Assembly: GCA_031285105.1 (NCBI GenBank)
Contig: JAITWV010000202.1
Span: 1 to 7,068, forward strand
Length of the DNA: 7,068 nt
Direction of reading: 5' to 3'
From: Streptococcaceae bacterium
GTDB lineage: Bacteria; Bacillota; Bacilli; Lactobacillales; Streptococcaceae
In this document: piece after piece, positions 1-5,526 of the stretch
Position numbering within the stretch: position 1 is the stretch's first letter
Layout of the letters: each line of letters begins with the position of its first letter
Translations under genes and position numbers: made by a program
The notes under the pieces: generated by a model
The model's input: only the letters and a program-made list of their open reading frames with translations
What the model was told of the DNA's origin: nothing
The model's database searches: none

Positions 1-687
1 CACCTGAATATAAGGTTGCACTGCTTTAGCAAATGACTCAATGTTTAACGTCTGCAAATAAATCGTCCCACGTCCTCTAAATGTATTCACCAATCCTTCA
101 CCAGTACCAATTGATGAGAAGAAACCTTTTCCTTCAAAATGAATATTAAAATCAAGTGTTCGATCCCAAGCAATTACATGGTTATTATCAATCGTAATCT
201 CCTGGGTACCGTCTAGTTCAATTTTATCTAAAGAACCAAAAGCATTAATCAAAATTGTTCCTTGTCCTGTCGTTTCCATAACAAATAAACCGCCTTGACC
301 AGAAAAGACAGCTTTACTTAACTTTTGGCGAACCATTTGATAATTTACGGTATCATCCATGGCTAAAAACGCTTTATCATTCAAGCAATATTGCTCAGCT
401 CCTACTTCAAGTTCAACAATTTGACCAGGTAATTCTGGGGAGATAACCACAATTCCAGGAGCACTTGGAGCAGATACTTCAGTTAAAAACATAGACTCAC
501 CTGATGTAACCGAACGCGCAACAGCACTAAATAATCCACCGCCACTTCCTTTATTTAATTTGGCGCTTAATTCGACTCCACCTTGACGATACACCATTGA
601 CCCAGATTGAATACGCATTGTTTCTCCTTGGTTCATATTGATTTTGACACTTGGGAAAGCATCATTTTTGTCTAATTCGTAACGCAT
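1..687 (-). CDS. AIM24 family protein (TIGR00266-like), C-terminus beyond left edge
   Basis: The reading frame is open from an ATG at 687 down to base 1 (229 codons) without a stop, so only the C-terminal end is missing. The start is supported by a GGAGG (697-701 on the plus strand) 9 nt upstream. The protein begins MRYELDKNDAF and shows the repeating beta-strand pattern of the AIM24 fold. An early IQSGSMVY segment is followed by a Gly-rich GSGGGLFSAVARS segment, then GLFVMETTGQGTILINAFGS, then HVIAWD, and finally GLVNTFRGRGTIYLQT near the end. These are the conserved landmarks of the family. Bacterial members are usually about 220-260 residues, so little is lost. No signal peptide or membrane helix is seen, so a cytoplasmic location is likely. 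The name comes from a yeast mitochondrial protein; the bacterial role is unknown. It lies 66 nt downstream of the UPF0158-like gene on the same strand and could be co-transcribed with it. The family call is firm; the function is not known. Confidence 0.85.
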   Translation of the reverse strand, partial: MRYELDKNDAFPSVKINMNQGETMRIQSGSMVYRQGGVELSAKLNKGSGGGLFSAVARSVTSGESMFLTEVSAPSAPGIVVISPELPGQIVELEVGAEQYCLNDKAFLAMDDTVNYQMVRQKLSKAVFSGQGGLFVMETTGQGTILINAFGSLDKIELDGTQEITIDNNHVIAWDRTLDFNIHFEGKGFFSSIGTGEGLVNTFRGRGTIYLQTLNIESFAKAVQPYIQV

Positions 688-753
688 AAGAATAAACCTC
701 CATTTATTTTTCTATTTTTTTCTTAGCAAATGAGTGCAAAATACTAAGTAAAA

Positions 754-1047
754 TCATCCTTCAACATAATCTAAATTTCGCAAGATACACCATTTTTTTG
801 CTTTTTGAATATAGTGTTCTTTTTGGTAAGCATCCCAATTTTTCATATGCCCTAATTTAATGCAAACTTCTTTAAAACATCTAAGTGAGCCTCTACTTCT
901 CAATGTATCGGCTAAAAGTTCTTGATGCCTTGTATTTTTAACCATATCATCAATGAAAAATTCAATCAATTGATATGTATGTAAGACATTTTCATGTGAA
1001 GTCATTTGCATTTCTTGTGCTAATTCAGATAGATTGATAGTTTTCAT
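754..1047 (-). CDS. UPF0158-like small protein of unknown function
   Basis: This is a 97-residue protein starting MKTINLSELAQEMQM and ending with a TGA at 754-756. The second half contains RGSLRCFKEVCIKLGHMKNW, then a Tyr (YQKEHY), then KKWCILRNLDYVEG. This resembles the UPF0158 family pattern, in which an Arg-Gly-x-x-Arg-x-Phe-Lys-Asp/Glu segment is followed by a Trp/Tyr segment and a C-terminal 'A-x-x-W-C-x-x-N-x-I/D' motif. Those motifs are recalled and were not searched. No signal peptide, membrane helix or catalytic motif is apparent, so a small cytoplasmic helical protein is likely. A longer form could begin at GTG 1059, but the Shine-Dalgarno AAGGAAG covers 1059-1065, so the ATG at 1047 fits better. 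It is transcribed away from the pot operon and toward the AIM24 gene. No terminator was found between the two. The function is unknown. Confidence 0.65.
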   Translation of the reverse strand: MKTINLSELAQEMQMTSHENVLHTYQLIEFFIDDMVKNTRHQELLADTLRSRGSLRCFKEVCIKLGHMKNWDAYQKEHYIQKAKKWCILRNLDYVEG

Positions 1048-1058
1048 AATAGTCACCA

Positions 1059-1065
1059 CTTCCTT
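1059..1065 (-). promoter_or_regulatory. Ribosome binding site of the UPF0158-like gene
   Basis: Read on the minus strand this is AAGGAAG, 11 nt upstream of the ATG at 1047. It overlaps the alternative GTG start at 1059, which makes the longer 101-residue form unlikely. Confidence 0.55.
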
Positions 1066-1221
1066 ATTTTATATTACAATTCTCTCATTTAATCTGTTTT
1101 TGGACAAATATTTGCACGTCAATAAATACTTTGGTTTATTTAGCCAATCAGCTGGATAATCCGTCATCTTTCAAATCAGTAAATATTATTTAACTATTTT
1201 GAGACATACAGGGATTTCCAT

Positions 1222-1249
1222 TTGCTAAAATATACATTTCTGATACAAT
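1222..1249 (+). promoter_or_regulatory. Probable extended -10 promoter of potABCD
   Basis: A -35-like TTGCTA (1222-1227) is followed, 16 nt later, by TACAAT (1244-1249). The -10 hexamer is directly preceded by TGA, giving the extended -10 form TGnTAnAAT. Transcription would begin near 1256 and leave a leader of about 58 nt before potA. The upstream sequence is AT-rich and could help polymerase binding. The rest of the 1048-1313 intergenic region shows no convincing riboswitch, attenuator or operator. The promoter for the leftward gene must also lie there, but I could not pick it out convincingly. Confidence 0.6.
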
Positions 1250-1298
1250 TACTCTGATAATTTATGGTTAATTTACATAAATCTTATTTTACTTATAG

Positions 1299-1309
1299 AA
1301 AGAAGTGAT
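1299..1309 (+). promoter_or_regulatory. Ribosome binding site that sets the potA start
   Basis: AAAGAAGTGAT matches the ideal AAGGAGGTGAT at 9 of 11 positions, and its AGGAGG-equivalent core ends 8 nt before the ATG at 1314. The in-frame GTG at 1305 and ATG at 1308 lie inside or against this site, so they are poor start candidates. Confidence 0.55.
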
Positions 1310-1313
1310 GAAT

Positions 1314-2468
1314 ATGGAATCAAACGAAATCATTCGCCTTGAAAATGTCATGAAAAAGTATGACGATTCTGATGAGCCGGTTTTGCAAAATATCAATATG
1401 GAAATGGAGAAGGGGAAATTTTATACCCTACTTGGTGCCTCGGGTTCAGGTAAGTCAACCATATTGCGTATCATCGCTGGTTTTATTGATGCTAGTGAAG
1501 GAGAAATTATCTTGAATGGCAAACGAATCAATGACTTACCTGCGAACAGACGACCGGTTAACACTGTCTTTCAAGACTATGCTTTATTTCCACACATGAA
1601 TGTTTTTGAAAATGTGGCTTTTGGTTTGAAAATTCGTAAAGTACCTAAAGAAGAGTTGAAAAAACGTGTGCTTGAAGCTTTGCGTATGGTGCATTTAGAA
1701 AAATATGCCAATCGTTCCATTAAAGCCTTATCTGGTGGACAAAGACAACGTGTGGCAATTGCGCGTGCGTTAGTCAATGAACCAGAAGTGTTACTTTTAG
1801 ATGAGCCATTATCCGCTCTTGATTTAAAATTGCGCACGGAAATGCAATATGAATTACGTGAATTGCAACAGCGTTTAGGCATTACCTTTGTCTTTGTAAC
1901 CCATGATCAAGAAGAAGCCTTAGCAATGTCTGATTGGATTTTTGTGATGGATAAAGGTGAAATTGTTCAATCAGGAACGCCCGTTGATATTTATGATGAG
2001 CCGATTAATCATTTTGTTGCTGATTTTATTGGTGAAAGTAATATTGTCAATGGCATGATGATTGAAGATTACCTAGTTGAAATCAATGGGAAACGTTTTG
2101 AGGCTGTTGATGGAGGAATGCGTAAAAATGAACCAGTAGAAGTCGTGATTCGTCCAGAAGATTTAGCAATTACAACAGCTGATAAAGGAAAGATTGTGGT
2201 GACAGTCGATACGCAATTGTTCCGCGGGGTGCATTATGAAATTGCTGCTTTTGATGAAATGGGTCAAGAATGGCTAATTCACTCAACCAGAAAAGCAGCT
2301 GAAGGAGAAGAAATTGGTTTAACCTTTGAACCAGAAGACCTTCATATCATGCGATTCAATGAAACCGAAGAAGAATTTGATGCTCGTATTGAAGAATATG
2401 TGGAAGAAGAAGAAATTCCAGAAGAGGAAGTGTCTGCGATTCCACCAGAAGAATTGGAGGATGAGTAG
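1314..2468 (+). CDS. potA: Spermidine/putrescine ABC transporter ATP-binding protein PotA
   Basis: This is the cytoplasmic ATPase that powers polyamine import through PotB and PotC. It has 384 residues from ATG 1314, close to the usual 370-385. All nucleotide-binding motifs are intact: Walker A GASGSGKST (41-49), the Q-loop Gln87 in VFQDYALFPHM, the signature LSGGQRQR (139-146), Walker B LLLDEP (160-165), the D-loop SALD (167-170) and the switch His197 in FVTHDQEEA. The GESNIVNG segment near 240 and the following beta-rich region fit the C-terminal TOBE-type regulatory domain of PotA/MalK-like ATPases. The protein ends in a very acidic tail (350-384; 17 Glu and 2 Asp in 35 residues) beyond that domain. 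It is the first gene of a four-gene operon, and its TAG is separated from the potB ATG by a single base. In streptococci murB often precedes potA; here the upstream genes are divergent and unrelated. The family call is firm. The polyamine substrate is inferred from the ATPase subfamily together with PotB, PotC and PotD. Confidence 0.96.
   Translation: MESNEIIRLENVMKKYDDSDEPVLQNINMEMEKGKFYTLLGASGSGKSTILRIIAGFIDASEGEIILNGKRINDLPANRRPVNTVFQDYALFPHMNVFENVAFGLKIRKVPKEELKKRVLEALRMVHLEKYANRSIKALSGGQRQRVAIARALVNEPEVLLLDEPLSALDLKLRTEMQYELRELQQRLGITFVFVTHDQEEALAMSDWIFVMDKGEIVQSGTPVDIYDEPINHFVADFIGESNIVNGMMIEDYLVEINGKRFEAVDGGMRKNEPVEVVIRPEDLAITTADKGKIVVTVDTQLFRGVHYEIAAFDEMGQEWLIHSTRKAAEGEEIGLTFEPEDLHIMRFNETEEEFDARIEEYVEEEEIPEEEVSAIPPEELEDE
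2456..2460 (+). promoter_or_regulatory. Ribosome binding site that sets the potB start
   Basis: GGAGG lies inside the end of potA, 9 nt before the ATG at 2470. An in-frame ATG at 2461 directly abuts this site and would have no spacing, so 2470 is preferred. Confidence 0.7.
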
Positions 2469-2469
2469 T

Positions 2470-3273
2470 ATGAAAAATATGCGCTACATTTATAGCATCC
2501 CTTATTTTTTCTGGATAGTGTTGTTTGTTATTTTGCCAGTGACAATGATTGTCTATCAAAGCTTTTTTGACTTTAATGGACACTTTAGTTTTGCGAATTT
2601 CAGCAATTATTTCACGCATTGGACATATTTACAAATGACGTTAAATTCAGTGTTTTATGCCTTTTTGGTCACTGTTTTTACTTTATTGATTTCTTATCCA
2701 ACGGCTTACTTTTTGACGAAATTAAAAAGAAAGCAATTGTGGTTAATGCTGATTATTTTACCAACTTGGATTAATTTATTATTGAAAGCTTATGCATTTA
2801 TTGGCATTTTTTCTTCACAAGGGGCGATTAATCAGTTTTTAGAGTTTATTGGAATAGGCTCAAGACAGATTTTGTTTACGGACTTTGCTTTTTTATTCGT
2901 GGCAACTTATATTGAATTGCCGTTTATGATTATGCCGATTTTTAATGCTTTGGAAGAAATGAATCCTTCACTAATTGATGCTTCTAGTGATTTAGGAGCA
3001 ACCTCAGTGGAAACGTTTCGTCGAGTAATTTTTCCATTATCTTTAAATGGTGTACGCTCAGGTGTGCAAGCGGTTTTTATTCCTTCTTTGAGTTTGTTCA
3101 TGTTGACACGTTTAATTGGTGGCAACCGAGTGATTACATTAGGAACCGCAATTGAGCAACATTTCTTGGTAACGCAAAACTGGGGCATGGGTTCAACGAT
3201 AGGTGTCGTCTTAATTGTGGCGATGTTTATAACCATGTGGCTAACTGGTGAAAAGAAAAGGAGGGAGGCTTAA
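2470..3273 (+). CDS. potB: Spermidine/putrescine ABC transporter permease PotB
   Basis: This integral membrane protein of 267 residues is one half of the polyamine translocation channel. It begins MKNMRYIYSIPYFFWIVLFVI, with the first membrane helix at about 8-30. Further hydrophobic segments fall near 57-81, 89-110, 134-157, the region after 190, and 238-258, consistent with six helices. The cytoplasmic EAA loop that docks onto the ATPase is clear at about 170-190 (DASSDLGATSVETFRR then VIFPL), with the conserved Gly176 and the I-x-P spacing. The frame stays open upstream to 2326, but that stretch overlaps the potA acidic tail and is not membrane-like, whereas the RBS at 2456-2460 supports ATG 2470. 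The stop TAA (3271-3273) directly abuts the potC ATG, which suggests translational coupling. The assignment to PotB and not another type I importer permease rests on operon order and on PotD. Confidence 0.94.
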   Translation: MKNMRYIYSIPYFFWIVLFVILPVTMIVYQSFFDFNGHFSFANFSNYFTHWTYLQMTLNSVFYAFLVTVFTLLISYPTAYFLTKLKRKQLWLMLIILPTWINLLLKAYAFIGIFSSQGAINQFLEFIGIGSRQILFTDFAFLFVATYIELPFMIMPIFNALEEMNPSLIDASSDLGATSVETFRRVIFPLSLNGVRSGVQAVFIPSLSLFMLTRLIGGNRVITLGTAIEQHFLVTQNWGMGSTIGVVLIVAMFITMWLTGEKKRREA

Positions 3274-4098
3274 ATGAAAAAGAAAAAGTTTAAATTTTCG
3301 ACTCTTTACTTGGCTTTAGTCTTCCTTTTGTTGTATGCGCCAATCTTTTATTTGATGATGTTTGCATTTAATAGCGGAGAGTCGATGAACAGTTTTGATG
3401 GTTTTTCACTGCAACATTTTGGTGAATTATTTAGTGATACTCGACTATTGACGATTGTTACTCAAACGTTTATGTTAGCTTTTTTAAGTTCTTTGTTAGC
3501 AACAATAATCGGAACATTTGGTGCGTTGGGTATTTACTATATGAAAAAACGCCGCACGAAAAATACCCTTTTGAGTTTAAATAATATTTTGTTGGTTTCA
3601 CCTGATGTTATTGTGGGTGCGTCATTTTTGATTTTCTTCACGTTTGTCGGTTGGCAATTAGGGTTTGGTTCAGTTTTGATTTCACATATTGCCTTTTCCA
3701 TTCCGATTGTAGTATTAATGGTTTTACCAAAGCTTGAAGAAATGAATGACTCAATGGTTGATGCTGCACGTGATTTAGGAGCAAATACGCTTCAAGTTTT
3801 GACGAATATTATTTTGCCCTTTTTAACACCAGGTATTATTGCCGGCTATTTTATGGCATTCACTTATTCGCTAGATGATTTTGCCGTCACGTTTTTTGTA
3901 ACTGGAAATGGATTTTCGACCCTTTCAGTTGAAATTTACTCACGAGCAAGACAAGGAGTAAGTTTAGAAATTAATGCTTTGTCTACTTTGGTTTTCTTAT
4001 TTTCATTGGTGCTAGTGGTAGGGTATTACTTCATTATTAAAGAAACGAGTGAAGATCCTAGTAAGCATAAAAATAAAGTTATAGGAGGAGTAAGCTGA
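3274..4098 (+). CDS. potC: Spermidine/putrescine ABC transporter permease PotC
   Basis: This is the second channel subunit, 274 residues, and it pairs with PotB. The N-terminus is basic (MKKKKFKFS) followed by a helix (LYLALVFLLLYAPIFYLMMFAFN), as is usual for PotC. Several more hydrophobic segments follow, the last near the C-terminus (LVFLFSLVLVVGYYFII). The EAA loop lies at about 163-182 (DAARDLGANTLQVLTN then IILP), with the Ala-Ala and Gly169 that contact PotA. The segment YSLDDFAVTFFVTG after the EAA loop is typical of PotC/YdcV-like permeases. The start follows a strong purine-rich RBS (AAAGGAGG at 3257-3264) 9 nt upstream, placed inside the end of potB. The TGA stop (4096-4098) shares its last A with the ATG of potD, a 1-nt overlap that favours coupled translation. 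Confidence 0.95.
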   Translation: MKKKKFKFSTLYLALVFLLLYAPIFYLMMFAFNSGESMNSFDGFSLQHFGELFSDTRLLTIVTQTFMLAFLSSLLATIIGTFGALGIYYMKKRRTKNTLLSLNNILLVSPDVIVGASFLIFFTFVGWQLGFGSVLISHIAFSIPIVVLMVLPKLEEMNDSMVDAARDLGANTLQVLTNIILPFLTPGIIAGYFMAFTYSLDDFAVTFFVTGNGFSTLSVEIYSRARQGVSLEINALSTLVFLFSLVLVVGYYFIIKETSEDPSKHKNKVIGGVS

Positions 4099-5174
4099 TG
4101 AAAAAATTACAAGCACTCTTTCTAGGTATCCTATTGATTATTGCGATTTTGTTTTTTACAGCCAACCATCTGCAAAAAAGTAGTGGTGCCGCAGGTAAAG
4201 ACACGTTAATCATCTACAATTGGGGGGATTATATTGATCCATCCTTGATTAAGAAGTTTGAAAAAGAATCTGGTATGCATGTGGTCTATGAAACATTTGA
4301 CTCCAATGAAGCCATGTTTACGAAAATTCAACAAGGTGGCACTGGTTATGATATCGCAATTCCTAGTGAGTATATGATTGAAAAAATGATTTCACTAAAC
4401 ATGTTGCATCAATTAGATCATTCAAAAATTGTTGGTTTGGAAAATATTGGCGATAAGTTTTTAAATTTATCTTTTGATCCCAAAAACAACTATTCCATCC
4501 CTTATTTTTGGGGCACGCTAGGAATTGTCTACAATGATAAAATGATTGATAGTAAAAATCCACCGAAACATTGGGATGATTTATGGCGACCAGAATATAA
4601 AAACAATTTGTTATTAGTTGACGGTGCTCGTGAAGTGATGGGCTTAGCTTTAAATTCACTAGGTTATTCCTTAAATTCAACCAACATGGACGAATTAGAA
4701 GAAGCTGCGGCTAAGTTGAATTTACTAACCCCAAACGTCAAGGCAATCATTGGTGATGAAATTAAAATGTATATGATTCAAAATGAAGCAGCACTAGCCG
4801 TTACTTTTTCAGGAGAAGCAGCTGAAATGCTAGACAATAACGAACATCTGCATTACGTTATCCCACCAGAAGGAGGCAATCTTTGGTTTGATAACATTGT
4901 CATTCCAAAAACAGCCAAGAATATTCCTGGTGCTTATCAGTTTATTAATTTTATGTTGCGCCCAGAAAATGCCGCACAAAATGCCGAATATATTGGCTAC
5001 GCGACACCGAATATGAAAGCAAAGTCCTTATTGCCTAAAGAAATATCTAGTGATCCAGCTTTTTATCCAAGTGAGGAAGTGATTTCGCATTTGGAAGTTT
5101 ATAAAAATTTGGGTAAAGAGATGTTGGGGATTTATAATGATTTGTTTTTACAGTTTAAAATGTATCGAAAATAA
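4098..5174 (+). CDS. potD: Spermidine/putrescine-binding protein PotD, extracytoplasmic
   Basis: This is the solute receptor that captures polyamine outside the membrane and delivers it to PotBC (358 residues). The N-terminus is a short basic start plus a hydrophobic helix (about 4-22). No cysteine follows it, so this is not a classical lipoprotein; an uncleaved anchor is likely, as I recall for pneumococcal PotD. The mature domain opens with LIIYNWGDYIDP (37-48). Residues matching the E. coli PotD ligand pocket are visible: Trp42 and Tyr45, Ser90 and Tyr92 (PSEYM), Asp175 and Glu179 (DGARE), Trp263 and Asp265 (LWFDN), Tyr301 (GYATPN) and Gln352 in the C-terminal LQFKMYRK. A position I align with a pocket Trp in E. 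coli is Phe237 (TFSGEA), which I recall also being Phe in streptococci. AGGAGG (4083-4088) lies 9 nt before the ATG. This is the last gene of the operon and a terminator follows. Polyamine specificity is well supported; spermidine versus putrescine preference is not settled. Confidence 0.96.
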   Translation: MKKLQALFLGILLIIAILFFTANHLQKSSGAAGKDTLIIYNWGDYIDPSLIKKFEKESGMHVVYETFDSNEAMFTKIQQGGTGYDIAIPSEYMIEKMISLNMLHQLDHSKIVGLENIGDKFLNLSFDPKNNYSIPYFWGTLGIVYNDKMIDSKNPPKHWDDLWRPEYKNNLLLVDGAREVMGLALNSLGYSLNSTNMDELEEAAAKLNLLTPNVKAIIGDEIKMYMIQNEAALAVTFSGEAAEMLDNNEHLHYVIPPEGGNLWFDNIVIPKTAKNIPGAYQFINFMLRPENAAQNAEYIGYATPNMKAKSLLPKEISSDPAFYPSEEVISHLEVYKNLGKEMLGIYNDLFLQFKMYRK

Positions 5175-5219
5175 CGGGTTTCATTCAAATTATCGGATTG
5201 TTTTTCTCAATTTTTTCTC

Positions 5220-5247
5220 AAAGGCGGTGAATTTACTGCCTTTTTTT
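5220..5247 (+). terminator. Rho-independent terminator of potABCD
   Basis: A 9-bp stem pairs AAAGGCGGT (5220-5228) with ACTGCCTTT (5235-5243), with one G-T wobble and a 6-nt loop (GAATTT). The stem runs into seven T residues (5241-5247). It sits 45 nt after the potD stop, the expected place to end the operon transcript. Confidence 0.9.
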
Positions 5248-5362
5248 GAGCGATAAAAAGAAGAGCTGGTATTTGGATAAAAATGGATTGGTTGCCTGTT
5301 TAATAAATTATCTATCGCCTTATTTAAAAAGTGAAATTCTATTTATAACACAAATAATATTA

Positions 5363-5381
5363 TGAATTATCAGTTAATTCA
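5363..5381. repeat. Short palindromic dyad, possible operator
   Basis: TGAATTA and TAATTCA form a perfect 7-bp inverted repeat separated by 5 nt. It lies about 80 bp upstream of the candidate -35 and 145 bp upstream of the flavoenzyme start. A second 7-bp dyad (AATTAAT at 5418-5424, ATTAATT at 5434-5440) lies nearer the gene. In such AT-rich DNA both could be chance. Neither matches a regulator site I know well, such as catabolite-response, Rex or FNR boxes. Confidence 0.25.
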
Positions 5382-5458
5382 ATTTATTCAACGATATAAA
5401 ACTTATAAAATAACGAAAATTAATTAAGAAATTATTAATTATTTGAAAAAGATATAGA

Positions 5459-5488
5459 TTGCAACTGAAAGGTATTATATTTTAGATA
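5459..5488 (+). promoter_or_regulatory. Weak candidate promoter of the flavoenzyme gene
   Basis: A good -35-like TTGCAA (5459-5464) is followed by an AT-rich stretch that contains TAGATA (5483-5488) at 18-nt spacing. The better -10-like TATTAT (5473-5478) is too close to that -35. A promoter must exist between the terminator and the gene, but its exact elements are uncertain. Confidence 0.35.
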
Positions 5489-5526
5489 TAGAAACAAATT
5501 AACTTTTGAACAAGGAGAAAGAAAAG

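Larger units (their letters stand above)
5248..5526 (+). other. AT-rich intergenic region upstream of the flavoenzyme gene
   Basis: The region has no credible open reading frame and no tRNA-like or riboswitch-like structure that I could recognise. It is very AT-rich, especially 5330-5460. It holds small inverted repeats, a weak promoter candidate and the ribosome binding site of the next gene (AAGGAG at 5512-5517, 9 nt before ATG 5527). Because a strong terminator precedes it, the flavoenzyme gene must have its own promoter here. Confidence 0.6.

Noticed and set aside
688..753. Possible hairpin (CTTAG with CTAAG) between the UPF0158-like gene and the AIM24 gene
   Set aside because: The stem is only 5 bp with a loop of about 17 nt and no T-run on either strand, so it is not a credible terminator.
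1305..1313. GTG 1305 or ATG 1308 as the potA start
   Set aside because: Both overlap the Shine-Dalgarno-like stretch at 1299-1309. ATG 1314 has proper spacing.
1048..1313. Polyamine-responsive riboswitch or attenuator ahead of potA
   Set aside because: The predicted leader is only about 58 nt and shows no stable stem or anti-terminator arrangement.
1577..1882. Minus-strand open frame inside potA, with similar ones inside potB (2356-2619, 2907-3236) and potD (4363-4680)
   Set aside because: They have no recognisable domain and lie antisense to well-defined transporter genes.
2326..2469. An earlier in-frame start that would extend PotB by 48 residues
   Set aside because: The extra segment is the potA acidic tail read in another frame and is Lys-rich and not membrane-like. 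The RBS at 2456-2460 and the 1-nt gap after the potA stop support ATG 2470.
5250..5318. GCGATA and TATCGC inverted pair about 55 bp apart after the terminator
   Set aside because: It is only 6 bp, with no extension or supporting context, so chance is the best explanation.
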